DNA from: Alphaproteobacteria bacterium | GTDB taxonomy: Bacteria; Pseudomonadota; Alphaproteobacteria; Geminicoccales; Geminicoccaceae | Reading direction: 5' to 3' | Assembly (NCBI GenBank): GCA_026990035.1 | Contig: JALSIM010000009.1 | Coordinates: 1-64,000 of the forward strand | Length of the DNA stretch: 64,000 bases | Shown here: positions 1 through 9,725 of the stretch, one piece after another | How the letters are laid out: every line of letters starts with the position of its first letter | Numbering within the stretch: position 1 is the stretch's first letter | Translations under genes and position numbers: made by a program | The notes under the pieces: generated by a model | What the model was told of the DNA's origin: nothing | Databases searched by the model: none | What the model saw: the letters and a program-made list of their open reading frames with translations, nothing else

Positions 1-1315
1 CCGCGCCGGAGCCCTTCCAGTGCTTGCGGGCTTCCTCGCGCTGGCGCTGCATGGCCCGCTCGAAGCCCTCGACATCGACGCTGCGGCCCTGGCTGCGCAG
101 CACGTCCTGGGTGAGATCGAGGGGAAAGCCGAAGGTATCATAAAGCTTGAAGGCGATCTCGCCGGGCAGCGGTGCCCCGTCGGGGAGCCTGGCGAGAGCC
201 TCCTCGAGAAGCTTCAGGCCGCGCTCGAGGGTGCGCCGGAAGTTGGTCTCCTCCAGCTTCAGGGTCTCGCGAACGAGGGGTTCGGCGCGCACCAGCTCGG
301 GATATGCCGTACCCATCTCCTCCACCAGCGCCGGCAGCACCCGCCACATCAGGGGTTCGGCGGCGCCCAGCATGTGGGCATGGCGCATGCCGCGGCGCAT
401 GATCCGCCGGAGCACGTAGCCGCGTCCCTCGTTGGCCGGCATCACCCCGTCGGCGATCAGGAAGGCGGAAGCCCGCAGATGGTCGGCCACCACCTTGTGG
501 GAGGGCCGCCACCGGCCCTCGTAGGGCCTGCCGGTGAGTTCCACCGTCCGGCCGATGATGTGCTGGAAGAGATCGATCTCGTAATTGTCGTGCTTGCCCT
601 GCAGCACGGCGGCCATCCGCTCGAGCCCCATGCCGGTGTCGATGGAAGGCCTGGGCAGCGGCACCCGCTCGCCGGATGCCATCTGCTCGTACTGCATGAA
701 GACCAGGTTCCAGATCTCGATGAAGCGGTCGCCGTCCTCCTCGGGGCTGCCGGGCGGGCCGCCGGGGACCTCGGGCCCGTGGTCCCAGAAGATCTCCGAA
801 CAGGGACCGCAGGGGCCGGTATCGCCCATCGACCAGAAATTGTCGGAGCCGGCGATGCGGATGATCTTCTCTTCGGGCAGGCCGGCGATCTTCTTCCAGA
901 GCGCGAAGGCCTCGTCGTCGTCGATGTAGACGGTGACCAGGAGCCGCTCCTCGGGCAGGCCGAACTCCTCGGTGACCAGCTTCCAGGCGAGCTCGATGGC
1001 CAGCTCCTTGAAATAGTCGCCGAAGGAGAAGTTGCCGAGCATCTCGAAGAAGGTGTGGTGCCGGGCGGTGTAGCCGACATTGTCGAGATCGTTGTGCTTG
1101 CCGCCGGCCCGCACGCATTTCTGCGCCGTCACCGCCCGCTTGTAGGGGCGGGTCTCGGTGCCGGTGAAGACGTTCTTGAACTGCACCATGCCGGCATTGG
1201 TGAACAGCAGGGTCGGATCGTTGTGCGGCACGAGCGAGCTGGAGGGCACGATCTCGTGTCCGTGGCGCGCGAAATATTCGAGGAAGGCCGTGCGGATCTC
1301 GTTGGTGGTCGGCAT
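1..1315 (-). CDS. alaS: Alanyl-tRNA synthetase, N-terminal part (gene runs off the window)
   Basis: This enzyme charges tRNA-Ala with alanine in the cytoplasm. The frame stays open from an ATG at 1315 to the window edge, giving 438 residues of a protein that is usually about 880. The start reads [15 protein letters not shown], followed by [23 protein letters not shown] and the class II synthetase motif region with [10 protein letters not shown] and [18 protein letters not shown], all characteristic of AlaS. The editing and C-Ala domains must lie beyond base 1. It lies 44 nt downstream of recA on the same strand, an order common in Alphaproteobacteria, and may be cotranscribed with it. Confidence 0.97.
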   Translation of the reverse strand, partial: MPTTNEIRTAFLEYFARHGHEIVPSSSLVPHNDPTLLFTNAGMVQFKNVFTGTETRPYKRAVTAQKCVRAGGKHNDLDNVGYTARHHTFFEMLGNFSFGDYFKELAIELAWKLVTEEFGLPEERLLVTVYIDDDEAFALWKKIAGLPEEKIIRIAGSDNFWSMGDTGPCGPCSEIFWDHGPEVPGGPPGSPEEDGDRFIEIWNLVFMQYEQMASGERVPLPRPSIDTGMGLERMAAVLQGKHDNYEIDLFQHIIGRTVELTGRPYEGRWRPSHKVVADHLRASAFLIADGVMPANEGRGYVLRRIMRRGMRHAHMLGAAEPLMWRVLPALVEEMGTAYPELVRAEPLVRETLKLEETNFRRTLERGLKLLEEALARLPDGAPLPGEIAFKLYDTFGFPLDLTQDVLRSQGRSVDVEGFERAMQRQREEARKHWKGSGA

Positions 1316-1359
1316 GACGGAGCCCGTTGTTCGTTGTCCGGTGGCGGCGGCGTCGGGCC

Positions 1360-2433
1360 TCAGGCGTCGAGCGCCGGATCCTCGTCGAGGAGATCGAGCC
1401 CCGGCGAGCCGGCCACCCCGACTCCTGCCCGGACACGGATCGCCTGCTCGATCTCGGCCGCGATCTCCGGGTTCTCCCGGAGGAACTTCTTGGCGTTCTC
1501 GCGCCCCTGGCCGATGCGCCGGGAATTGTAGGAGAACCAGGACCCCGACTTCTCCACCACACCGGCCTTGACCCCGAGATCGATCAGCTCGCCGGCCTTG
1601 GAGATGCCCTCGCCGTAGACGATGTCGAACTCCACGACCCGGAACGGGGGCGCCACCTTGTTCTTGACCACCTTGACCCGGGTCTGATTGCCGATGGTCT
1701 GGTCGCGGTCCTTGAGCTGGCCGATGCGGCGCACGTCGAGCCGGACGCTGGCGTAGAACTTGAGGGCGTTGCCGCCGGTGGTGGTCTCCGGGCTGCCGAA
1801 CATCACCCCGATCTTGGAGCGGATCTGGTTGGTGAAGAGGACGATGCAGCGGGAGCGGGAGATCGAGGAGGTGAGCTTCCGGAGAGCCTGACTCATCAGC
1901 CGGGCCTGCAACCCGACATGGGAATCCCCCATCTCCCCCTCGAGCTCGGCCTTGGGGACGAGCGCCGCCACGCTGTCCACCACGATCACGTCCACCGCGC
2001 CGCTGCGGACCAGGGTGTCGGTGATCTCCAGCGCCTGCTCGCCGGTGTCCGGCTGGCTGATCAGCAGCTCGTCGAGATCGACCCCGAGCTTGCGGGCGTA
2101 GCCCGGATCGAGGGCGTGTTCGGCGTCGACGAAGGCGCAGACGCCGCCCTGCTTCTGGGCCTCGGCCACCACATGGAGGGCGAGGGTGGTCTTGCCCGAG
2201 CTCTCCGGCCCGTAGATCTCCACCACCCGACCGCGGGGCAGGCCGCCGATACCGAGGGCGATGTCGAGGCCGAGCGAGCCGGTGGAGACGGCCTCGATCT
2301 CCATCGCCTGCTGGCCGTGGCCGAGGCGCATCAGCGAGCCCTTGCCGAAGGCCCGCTCGATCTGGGAAATGGCTGCCTCGAGAGCGCGCTGACGGTCGTC
2401 GCCGCCGCGCCGGATGACTGCGGGATCTGCCAT
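1360..2433 (-). CDS. recA: Recombinase RecA
   Basis: RecA forms filaments on single-stranded DNA, drives homologous strand exchange and promotes LexA self-cleavage. The product is 357 aa, the normal family length. The N-terminus contains the polymerisation helix ([17 protein letters not shown]), Walker A is GPESSGKTT near residue 70, the Walker B strand is VIVVDSV, and the DNA-binding loop area is present ([22 protein letters not shown]). The acidic tail ends [11 protein letters not shown]. The ATG at 2433 fits family alignments. alaS follows on the same strand; the upstream gap holds an AT-rich promoter-like segment. Confidence 0.99.
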   Translation of the reverse strand: MADPAVIRRGGDDRQRALEAAISQIERAFGKGSLMRLGHGQQAMEIEAVSTGSLGLDIALGIGGLPRGRVVEIYGPESSGKTTLALHVVAEAQKQGGVCAFVDAEHALDPGYARKLGVDLDELLISQPDTGEQALEITDTLVRSGAVDVIVVDSVAALVPKAELEGEMGDSHVGLQARLMSQALRKLTSSISRSRCIVLFTNQIRSKIGVMFGSPETTTGGNALKFYASVRLDVRRIGQLKDRDQTIGNQTRVKVVKNKVAPPFRVVEFDIVYGEGISKAGELIDLGVKAGVVEKSGSWFSYNSRRIGQGRENAKKFLRENPEIAAEIEQAIRVRAGVGVAGSPGLDLLDEDPALDA

Positions 2434-2446
2434 GAGTGTGCTACTC

Positions 2447-2480
2447 GTTCTGCAACTGTCTGTGTTCGACCTTATATAGT
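2447..2480 (-). promoter_or_regulatory. Probable recA promoter with degenerate SOS-box-like repeats
   Basis: On the minus strand an AT-rich segment (ACTATATAAG, 2480-2471) could supply a -10 element in otherwise GC-rich DNA about 40 nt before the recA start. Two GTTC tetramers (2447-2450 and 2464-2467, plus-strand reading) lie between it and the gene. The alphaproteobacterial LexA site is GTTC-N7-GTTC; here the spacing is 13, and at N7 the second half reads GTCT. LexA control is expected for recA, but the site is not canonical. Confidence 0.35.
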
Positions 2481-2511
2481 GCGAAGGCCCCGGCGGAAAG
2501 CGCCCGCGCTC

Positions 2512-3423
2512 TCAGCCCTCGCGGCGCGGCAGCAGCACCAGCGCCAGGGCCGGGAGAACGAGGGCGAGGGCGGCGAGCTCGCGGAACCCCAGGGGCTCGC
2601 CGAGCAGGAGCGCCGAGCTCGACACGCCGATCACCGGGATGGCGAGGGTGCTGATGGCGGCGATGCTGGCCGGCACCAAGGTGACGATCTTGACGAAGGC
2701 GCCGAAGCAGAGGGCGAGAGCGATGGTCGAGGCGTAGGCGGTGGCGAGGACGCCCCGCCAGGTGAGGGCGGAAAGATCGGGCGACGGATCGAAGATCAGC
2801 CAGGCGACCAGGATCGGCACCCAGCCGGCCAGGAGCTGCCAGCCGGCGAGCGCCGTCGCCCCCACCGACCAGCGCCGGGCCTTGGTGCCGACGGTGCCGA
2901 TCGCCCAGCAAACCGAGGCGCCGAGCACCAGCAGCGCGCCGGTGGTCTGATCGACGAGCCGGCCGATGTCGGGGCCGATCAGGATGGCGATGCCGAGGAG
3001 GCCGAGGAAGAGAGCGGCGAGGAGCCGCGGACCGTGGCGTTCCCCCAGCCAGATGCCGCTCGTGATCGCCGCCCAGAGCGGCATGGTGAAGGCGACGATC
3101 ACCGCCCGTCCGCCGCCGATGTAGGTGAGACCGAAGGCGGTGAAGAGATGCCAGCCGGTCACCGCGAACAGGGAGACGAGGAGCAGCGGGCGGAGATCCG
3201 CCGCGGCGAGGCGGATGCGCTCGCCGCCGAGGCGCGCCGCCGCCAGCAGGCAGGCCCCGGCGACGCCGACGGTGATGGTCCGGAAGAGCCAGGGGCCGAG
3301 CTCGCCGACCCCGACCTTCATCGCCGGCCAGTTGAAGCCCCAGAAGACGGAGATGGTGGCCACCAGCAGCAGCACCAGCCGCCGATCACCGCCGAGGCCG
3401 GCGGCCGAAGATACCCGGCTCAA
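2512..3423 (-). CDS. EamA/DMT-superfamily transporter
   Basis: This is an inner-membrane permease of the drug/metabolite transporter superfamily. The 303-aa product has about ten hydrophobic helices in two EamA repeats (roughly residues 15-145 and 160-297), including the typical first-helix motif FWGFNWPAMKVG and the repeat segment YIGGGRAVIVAFTMPLW. Such proteins export amino acids, metabolites or drugs, but the substrate cannot be read from sequence. The chosen start is TTG at 3423, preceded by a strong GGAGG seven nucleotides upstream. It lies between recA and the DUF1674/DUF1476 pair, with no clear functional link to either. Confidence 0.88.
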   Translation of the reverse strand: MSRVSSAAGLGGDRRLVLLLVATISVFWGFNWPAMKVGVGELGPWLFRTITVGVAGACLLAAARLGGERIRLAAADLRPLLLVSLFAVTGWHLFTAFGLTYIGGGRAVIVAFTMPLWAAITSGIWLGERHGPRLLAALFLGLLGIAILIGPDIGRLVDQTTGALLVLGASVCWAIGTVGTKARRWSVGATALAGWQLLAGWVPILVAWLIFDPSPDLSALTWRGVLATAYASTIALALCFGAFVKIVTLVPASIAAISTLAIPVIGVSSSALLLGEPLGFRELAALALVLPALALVLLPRREG

Positions 3424-3456
3424 CGCTCCTCCCCCGAGATGTGCCGGCCCGGTCGG

Positions 3457-3612
3457 TCAGAAATCGATGCAGCGGCCGCCGCGTTCCCAGTCGCCGTAAC
3501 GGGTCGGCTCCGGCCCTTTCGGACCGCCGATCTCGCGCGGCCGCCGGCCCGCGGGAGGGGCCGCCGGCGCGCGCCCGGTCCGGGCCCGTCCGCCCGTGGC
3601 CTCGTCCTTCAC
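3457..3612 (-). CDS. DUF1674 / SDHAF4-like succinate dehydrogenase assembly factor (51 aa)
   Basis: This very small gene is recognised by its C-terminus, EIGGPKGPEPTRYGDWERGG followed by RCIDF and the stop, the hallmark of DUF1674. The family includes mitochondrial SDHAF4, which binds the flavinylated SdhA subunit during succinate dehydrogenase assembly; that role is carried over from the family. The GTG at 3612 forms a GTGA overlap with the stop of the upstream DUF1476 gene, so translation is probably coupled. An ATG at 3648 would give 63 aa but overlap the neighbour by 40 nt. The N-terminal third is a low-complexity Ala/Pro/Arg stretch. Confidence 0.85.
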   Translation of the reverse strand: MKDEATGGRARTGRAPAAPPAGRRPREIGGPKGPEPTRYGDWERGGRCIDF

Positions 3613-3932
3613 TCGTGCTTGATCTGCTCTTTCGCCTTCGCTTCGCATTCCGCCAGATGCTTCCTGAGAAGGTGATCGCTCACCTCGATGTTGCGGGCGG
3701 CGAGATCGGCCTTGACCTTGCCCATCATGTCGTCGTCGCCCGGGCCCTCGAAATCGGCGATGACGACGTCCTTGGCGTAGGCCGCCGCATCCTCGCCCTC
3801 GAGCCCGAGGAATTCCCGGGCGACCCAGAGCCCGAAAAGCTTGTTGCGTCGGTTGCGGACCTTGAAGGCGAGCTCCTGATCGTGCTTGAATTTCGCCTCC
3901 TCGCTGCGCTCCCGCTCGTCGAAGGTGGGCAT
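3609..3932 (-). CDS. F1-ATPase inhibitor subunit zeta (DUF1476)
   Basis: The 107-aa helical protein starts MPTFDERERSEEAKFKHDQE and contains the family core RNRRNKLFGLWVARE. In Paracoccus denitrificans the zeta subunit of this family inserts its N-terminus into F1 and blocks ATP hydrolysis; the N-terminal inhibitory stretch is conserved here. It acts on the cytoplasmic face of the ATP synthase. The ATG at 3932 is preceded by GGGAG at good spacing; a GTG one codon earlier is less likely. It overlaps the downstream DUF1674 gene by four nucleotides, joining an ATP synthase regulator to a probable respiratory-complex assembly factor. Confidence 0.93.
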   Translation of the reverse strand: MPTFDERERSEEAKFKHDQELAFKVRNRRNKLFGLWVAREFLGLEGEDAAAYAKDVVIADFEGPGDDDMMGKVKADLAARNIEVSDHLLRKHLAECEAKAKEQIKHE

Positions 3933-4021
3933 CACGGACTCCCGTCAGGCTTGGCGTTCTCCTGTCGGCCCCCATATAGGCGGTCTGCCCCTTCGCCGCC
4001 AGCCGTGCCGGGAGCCGGTGC

Positions 4022-4777
4022 ATGTGTACCCTCGTTCTCCTGCGGCGCCCCCGCGACCTCTGGCCGCTGGTGATCGCCGCCAACCGCGACGAGATGCGGG
4101 ACCGGCCCGGCCTCCCGCCCGGTCGCCACTGGCCGGAGCGGCCCGGGGTGATCGGCGGTCGGGATCCGGTCGGCGGCGGCTCCTGGCTGGCGGTCGCCGA
4201 TCGGGGGCTGGTGGCGGCGGTGCTGAACCGACGCGGCAGCCTCGGACCGGCGGCCGGCAAGCGCTCGCGCGGCGAACTGGTGCTGAAAGCCCTGGAACAT
4301 TCCGGGGCGCGCCGGGCCGCAGCCGCCCTCGCCCGGATCGATCCCGGGGCCTGGCGCAGCTTCAATCTGGTGGTCGCCGATCGCGGGGAAGCCTTCTGGC
4401 TGCGCCACGCCGGCGACGGCCGCATCACCGTCCGACCGCTCGGCGACGGGCTGACCATGCTGACCGCGGGCGAGGCCGACGATCCGACCTGCGCCCGCAT
4501 CCGTCGCCATCGGCCGCGCTTCCTCCGCCTCGCCTCGCCGGCGCCGGACAACCCCGACTGGCGCGGCTGGCAGCGGCTCCTCGCCGCCACCGCCGAGGAC
4601 ACCGCGGACCCGCGGGAAGCCATGTGCATCCGTACCGAAGGCGGCTACGGCACGGTGAGCGCCAGCATCCTCGCCTTCCCCGCCGATCCGGCGGCGGCGC
4701 CGCTCTGGCTCTATGCCGACGGACCGCCGAACGAGGCGCCGTTCCGGTCGGTGCCACTCTCGAGGCCGGCCCCGTAG
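4022..4777 (+). CDS. NRDE family protein (TANGO2-like)
   Basis: The 251-aa product begins MCTLVLL and carries the family-defining motif AANRDE at residues 19-24. Cys2 is the expected N-terminal nucleophile of this Ntn-like fold. Eukaryotic TANGO2 has been linked to heme or acyl-CoA handling, but bacterial members have no settled function. Further conserved blocks are GGSWLAVADRGLVAAVLNRR and the late TVSASILAFP segment. It is divergent from the DUF1476/DUF1674 pair, and its 3' end overlaps the convergent oxidoreductase gene by 67 nt, so one of the two C-termini may be longer than the conserved fold. Confidence 0.9.
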   Translation: MCTLVLLRRPRDLWPLVIAANRDEMRDRPGLPPGRHWPERPGVIGGRDPVGGGSWLAVADRGLVAAVLNRRGSLGPAAGKRSRGELVLKALEHSGARRAAAALARIDPGAWRSFNLVVADRGEAFWLRHAGDGRITVRPLGDGLTMLTAGEADDPTCARIRRHRPRFLRLASPAPDNPDWRGWQRLLAATAEDTADPREAMCIRTEGGYGTVSASILAFPADPAAAPLWLYADGPPNEAPFRSVPLSRPAP

Positions 4778-5778
4778 CGGGTCACCAGCAGGAGCTTGCC
4801 GATGTGCCTGCTGCTCTCCATGAGAGCGTGGGCCGCGGCCGCCTCCTCGAGGGGAAAGCGGCGATGGATCACCGGGCGCACCTCGCCGCGTTCCAGGAGC
4901 GGCCAGACCTTCTCCTCGAGAGCCCGGGCGATGCGGCCCTTCTCTTCGACGGACCGCGGCCGCAGGGTGCTGCCGGTCCAGGTCAGGCGTCGCAGCATCA
5001 GCCGGGCGAAATCGGCGCTGATCTTCGAGCCCCCGAGCCAGGCGATCTGCACCAGCCGCCCCTCGAGGGCGAGGGCGCGCAGATTGCGCGGCACATAGTC
5101 GCCGCCCACCATGTCGAGGATCACATCGACCCCCCGGCCGTCGGTGACCTCCTCGGCCACCGCGACGAAATCCTCCTCACGGTAGAGGATCGCCCGTTCG
5201 GCGCCGAGCTCGCGGCAGGCCCGCGCCTTCTCGGCGTTGCCGACCGTCGTCAGGACCCGGGCGCCGAAGGCCCGGGCGAGCTGGATCGCGGTGGTGCCGA
5301 TGCCGCTCGAGCCGCCGTGGACCAGCAGCCACTCGCCGGACGCGAGGCGGCCCCGCTCGAAGAGGTTGGTCCAGACGGTGAAGAAGGTCTCGGGCAGGGC
5401 CGCCGCCTCGATCATCGAGAGCCCGCGGGGCACCGGCAGCACCTGCGGCTCGGGAACGGTGCAGTATTCGGCGTAGCCGCCACCCGCCAGCAGCGCACAG
5501 ACCGTGTCTCCGACGTCGAAGCGGCGGGTGCCGGTCCCCCGCGCGACCACCGTGCCGGCCACCTCGAGACCGGGCAGCTCGCTGGCGCCGGGCGGCGGCG
5601 GATAGCCGCCCTTGCGCTGCAGCACGTCCGGCCGGTTGACGCCGGCGGCGGCGACCCGGATCGCCAGCTCCCCGGCGCCCGGGCGCGGCACCGGCATGGT
5701 CTCGGGCACCAGCACCTCCGGCCCCCCCGGCTCGCGGATGCGGATACCGATCATCTCGGTCGGCAGTGTCTCGACCAT
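4711..5778 (-). CDS. Quinone oxidoreductase, MDR family (zinc-independent)
   Basis: This is a cytosolic NADPH-dependent reductase of the QOR/PIG3 branch of the medium-chain dehydrogenase family, acting on quinones or other activated enones. Recognisable blocks are AAGVNRPDVLQRKGGYPPPP, the Rossmann signature VHGGSSGIGTTAIQLA near residue 148, and DMVGGDY. No catalytic zinc ligands are evident. The ATG at 5778 has GGAGG eight nucleotides upstream and gives 355 aa. That is longer than the usual 325-335 because about 20 non-family residues extend the C-terminus over the convergent NRDE gene. The substrate is unknown. Confidence 0.9.
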   Translation of the reverse strand: MVETLPTEMIGIRIREPGGPEVLVPETMPVPRPGAGELAIRVAAAGVNRPDVLQRKGGYPPPPGASELPGLEVAGTVVARGTGTRRFDVGDTVCALLAGGGYAEYCTVPEPQVLPVPRGLSMIEAAALPETFFTVWTNLFERGRLASGEWLLVHGGSSGIGTTAIQLARAFGARVLTTVGNAEKARACRELGAERAILYREEDFVAVAEEVTDGRGVDVILDMVGGDYVPRNLRALALEGRLVQIAWLGGSKISADFARLMLRRLTWTGSTLRPRSVEEKGRIARALEEKVWPLLERGEVRPVIHRRFPLEEAAAAHALMESSRHIGKLLLVTRYGAGLESGTDRNGASFGGPSA

Positions 5779-5819
5779 CGCCGTTCCTCCCCTCGAGCTC
5801 CGCGGGCGCCCGGCAGGCC

Positions 5820-6008
5820 TCAGCCGAACAGGCAGAAGATCCCGTAGCAGCGCCCCAGCAGGTTCGTGAACAGGAGATACAGGGCGAGATCCAGCAGCGC
5901 CAGCAGTCCGACCAGCGGCAGTCCCAGATAGAGGAGCAGGTAGTATAGCGCCCAGCGGGTCGGCCGCGGCGGCGGCAGATGCACGCCTTTCACGGTTTTC
6001 CGGCCCAT
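5820..6008 (-). CDS. Small membrane protein, function unknown
   Basis: The predicted product is 62 aa with a basic, Pro-rich N-terminus (VHLPPPRPTRW) and a continuous hydrophobic stretch from about residue 19 to 50 that could form one long or two short transmembrane helices. It ends CYGIFCLFG. A GGAG sits eight nucleotides before the ATG at 6008, which supports translation. It lies 41 nt upstream of the oxidoreductase gene on the same strand and could be cotranscribed with it. I do not recognise a family. Confidence 0.55.
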   Translation of the reverse strand: MGRKTVKGVHLPPPRPTRWALYYLLLYLGLPLVGLLALLDLALYLLFTNLLGRCYGIFCLFG

Positions 6009-6069
6009 CAGCTTCTCCGGTCTTCCGGTTGATCAACCATCACGCTAATACGATGCAGGATCATCGCTC

Positions 6070-7080
6070 GTGAGGGAAGCCGCCGTGACCGCTCCCGCCC
6101 TGCGTTTCGAGTGGGACACCTGCAGCCGGGCCCGCTGGCAGCAGCTTCTCGCGACGGCGCCGCTGGCCGGCTACCGCCAGGACTGGCCCTATGGCGAGGC
6201 GGTGGCGGCGCAGGGCCACCGGGTGCGGCGCTGCCTCCTGACGGCCGGGGGGAGACCGTTGGCCCTCGCCCAGTTCGTCGAGCGCCGTTTCGCCGCCGGT
6301 CCGGGCCTGGTCGTGCTCACCCACGGCCCGGTTTGGCTCGGCGAGCGCGGGGCGGAGGCGGAAGCGGCCCTCTTCGCGGAGGCGAGGCGGACCTTCCTCC
6401 GCGGTCTCCTGCTCTGGACGCCGGCCGATGGCCGGGCGGCGGACCGACGGGCCGGCTTTCGCCGGGTGATGACCGGCCAGAGCACGATCCATCTCGATCT
6501 GCGGCGGCCGCCGGCGCGGATCGAGGCCGGCCTCCACGGCAAATGGCGCAACATGTTGCGGCGGGCGCGGCAAGCGCCTCTCGAGGTGAAGCGGATCCGC
6601 GGAGGTCCCCTGCTGGCCTGGCTGATCGCCGCCAACGAAACGCATCGCCGGCGGGTCGGTTACCGGGGTCCCTCGCCGGCCTTCTTCCACGCCCTCGCCG
6701 GGGCCTCGCGGGCGAGCGACAGCCAGTTCGCCCTGATCGCCCGACGGGGATCGACCCCGGTCGCCGGCGCCCTTTTCCAGCTCCACGGTCGCGGCGCCAC
6801 CTATCTGATCGGCCATACCGGAGAGGAAGGCCGGCGCCTGCGGGCCCAGTACCTGCTCCTCTGGCGGGCGATCGAGATGCTGCGCGAGCGGGGTGTCGCG
6901 CTGCTCGACCTCGGCGGGGTGGATACCGTCGGCGCCCCCGGGGTCGCCCGTTTCAAGCTGGGGCTCGGGGGCCGGGTGGTGACCTTCGCCGGCACCTATC
7001 TGGTGCCGTTGCCCTGGCGCGGCCGGCAGCCCGAGCTGCAGGATCAGGATGCCAGCCGACGAAAGGAAAGGGCCGCGTGA
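6070..7080 (+). CDS. FemAB-like / GNAT-fold acyltransferase
   Basis: The 336-aa product resembles the FemAB/BioF2-like branch of GNAT-fold transferases, which move amino acids or acyl groups onto peptidoglycan precursors or cell-surface glycans. Two related halves are visible. The second has the family-like pattern KWRNMLRRARQAPLEVKRI (residues 157-175), NETHRRRVGYRGPSPAFFHAL, and YLIGHTGEEGRRLRAQYLLLW leading to LDLGGVD. No signal peptide is seen, so it probably acts at the cytoplasmic face. The GTG at 6070 is chosen; a second GTG at 6085 is possible. It converges on groEL, and its stop codon lies in a terminator loop. Confidence 0.75.
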   Translation: MREAAVTAPALRFEWDTCSRARWQQLLATAPLAGYRQDWPYGEAVAAQGHRVRRCLLTAGGRPLALAQFVERRFAAGPGLVVLTHGPVWLGERGAEAEAALFAEARRTFLRGLLLWTPADGRAADRRAGFRRVMTGQSTIHLDLRRPPARIEAGLHGKWRNMLRRARQAPLEVKRIRGGPLLAWLIAANETHRRRVGYRGPSPAFFHALAGASRASDSQFALIARRGSTPVAGALFQLHGRGATYLIGHTGEEGRRLRAQYLLLWRAIEMLRERGVALLDLGGVDTVGAPGVARFKLGLGGRVVTFAGTYLVPLPWRGRQPELQDQDASRRKERAA

Positions 7081-7092
7081 TGCGGCCCTTTC
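7066..7092. terminator. Bidirectional hairpin terminator between the FemAB-like gene and groEL
   Basis: A perfect 11-bp stem (left arm 7066-7076, right arm 7082-7092, core AAAGGGCCGC/GCGGCCCTTT) encloses a 5-nt loop GTGAT. The TGA stop of the FemAB-like gene spans the end of the coding side and the loop. A/T runs at the stem base allow use from both strands. Confidence 0.7.
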
Positions 7093-7120
7093 GCGGAAAG
7101 GTGACGGAAGCTGCGGGCGA

Positions 7121-8770
<1,650 letters not shown>

Positions 8771-8812
8771 CTAATTCTTCGTCGATGTCGGAACGTCGGG
8801 ATCAGACAGCGT

Positions 8813-9127
8813 TCAGGCCGCGGCCTTGGCCGATTCCTCCTCCTCGAGGATGCCGAGGATGTCGCTCTCCTTCATGATCAGGAGCTCCTCGCCCTCGATC
8901 TTGACCTCGGTGCCGGACCACTTGCCGAACAGCACCTTGTCGCCGACCTTGACGTCGAGCGGCACGAGCTTGCCGGTCTCGTCCCGGGCACCGGGGCCGA
9001 CGGCCAGGACCTCGCCCTGCTGCGGCTTCTCCTTGGCGGTATCGGGGATGATGATGCCGCCCTTGGTCCGCTGTTCCTCCTCGATGCGGCGAACCAGCAC
9101 GCGATCGTGCAAAGGCCTGAAGCGCAT
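8813..9127 (-). CDS. groES: Co-chaperonin GroES (Hsp10)
   Basis: GroES is the heptameric cap of the GroEL folding chamber. The 104-aa product has the classic N-terminus [20 protein letters not shown], the mobile-loop region [20 protein letters not shown], and [20 protein letters not shown]. The C-terminus carries a short acidic extension ([14 protein letters not shown]) beyond the usual end at about residue 95. The ATG at 9127 fits the family. It is the first gene of the groESL operon, preceded by a CIRCE operator and a promoter with heat-shock features. Confidence 0.99.
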   Translation of the reverse strand: MRFRPLHDRVLVRRIEEEQRTKGGIIIPDTAKEKPQQGEVLAVGPGARDETGKLVPLDVKVGDKVLFGKWSGTEVKIEGEELLIMKESDILGILEEEESAKAAA

Positions 9128-9166
9128 GGACAGTCACCTCCAGATGATTGGTCACGCTGTCGCTTG

Positions 9167-9193
9167 TTAGCACTCCCTCGAGGTGAGTGCCAG
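9167..9193 (-). promoter_or_regulatory. CIRCE operator of groESL
   Basis: TTAGCACTC (9167-9175), nine bases, then GAGTGCCAG (9185-9193) matches 16 of the 18 arm positions of the HrcA-binding CIRCE element TTAGCACTC-N9-GAGTGCTAA. It sits just downstream of the predicted groES promoter, where bound HrcA would block transcription. hrcA itself is not in this window. Confidence 0.92.
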
Positions 9194-9202
9194 CTCGACC
9201 GC

Positions 9203-9231
9203 TAGGTAGGAAGATCCGGCGGCGGGTTCAA
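9203..9231 (-). promoter_or_regulatory. Predicted groESL promoter
   Basis: Reading the minus strand, CTTGAAC (around 9231-9226) and TACCTA (9208-9203) are separated by 17 bases. CTTGAA also fits the RpoH -35 consensus, with CCTACCTA as a plausible heat-shock -10. The inferred start near 9196 lies at the edge of the CIRCE element, so dual HrcA and RpoH control is plausible. Confidence 0.55.
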
Positions 9232-9252
9232 GACGGGAATCGCGCGATTCTG

Positions 9253-9279
9253 TCAGCACTCCCGGATGGAGGCTGCTAA
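9253..9279. promoter_or_regulatory. Second, degenerate CIRCE-like element
   Basis: TCAGCACTC (9253-9261), nine bases, then GGCTGCTAA (9271-9279) matches 15 of 18 CIRCE arm positions with the correct spacing. It lies upstream of the groES promoter and about 100 nt before the divergent usg gene. It could be a second HrcA site or act on usg. Confidence 0.5.
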
Positions 9280-9379
9280 ATTGTTGAAGTTACGGCAATA
9301 TTTCTCGTCCTCACCTTGACGTCCGGGACCGGCGGCCGCAGAATCCGAACCTGCCGGCGAAACGGGGAAGGAGCAGAGC

Positions 9380-9658
9380 ATGGCCGCCGACGTCGATCGC
9401 GCTTTCGAGCTCCAGCTCAGGGGCTATCGCCTGGCCACCATGGAGATCATCTATCACCTCCCGGACCATCCGGGGGTGCTGCAGAGCTTCATCTGGCAGC
9501 ATTACGACCGGGTGCCCGAGTTCCCCGAAACCCGCCGCTTCCTCGATTTCTGGGTCCGCAACATCGAGGGCAAGCTGCACAGCGTCCATCTCACCCATGC
9601 GGAACTGATCGCCCCCGGCCGCTGGCATCACGTCCGGCACGAGTTCCGCATCCACTGA
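9380..9658 (+). CDS. usg: Usg family protein
   Basis: The 92-aa product matches the Usg family of Alphaproteobacteria: LATMEIIYHLPDHPGVLQSF, then IWQHYDRVPEFPETRRFLDF and the end EGKLHSVHLTHAEL. The family name comes from a small gene first noted near tryptophan synthesis genes; its biochemical role is unknown. It is a soluble, compact protein with no signal peptide or membrane segment. A run of GGGGAAGGAG upstream provides the ribosome binding site. It is divergent from groES across a region holding two CIRCE-like elements and converges on ccoP. Confidence 0.88.
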   Translation: MAADVDRAFELQLRGYRLATMEIIYHLPDHPGVLQSFIWQHYDRVPEFPETRRFLDFWVRNIEGKLHSVHLTHAELIAPGRWHHVRHEFRIH

Positions 9659-9676
9659 ACCACCGCCACCGGCGGA

Positions 9677-9700
9677 AAGGGCGCGGTCGCCCGCGCCCTT
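9677..9700. terminator. Bidirectional hairpin terminator between usg and ccoP
   Basis: A perfect 9-bp stem AAGGGCGCG (9677-9685) and CGCGCCCTT (9692-9700) encloses the 6-nt loop GTCGCC, in the short gap between the convergent usg and ccoP genes. Confidence 0.65.
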
Positions 9701-9725
9701 CCCTCGACCGGGGTCCTCTCGTGGC

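Noticed and set aside
1327-3675. Long plus-strand reading frame opposite recA and the DMT transporter
   Set aside because: It is antisense to well-supported genes, has low-complexity Gly/Glu/His/Asp-rich composition, and is an expected artefact of high GC content.
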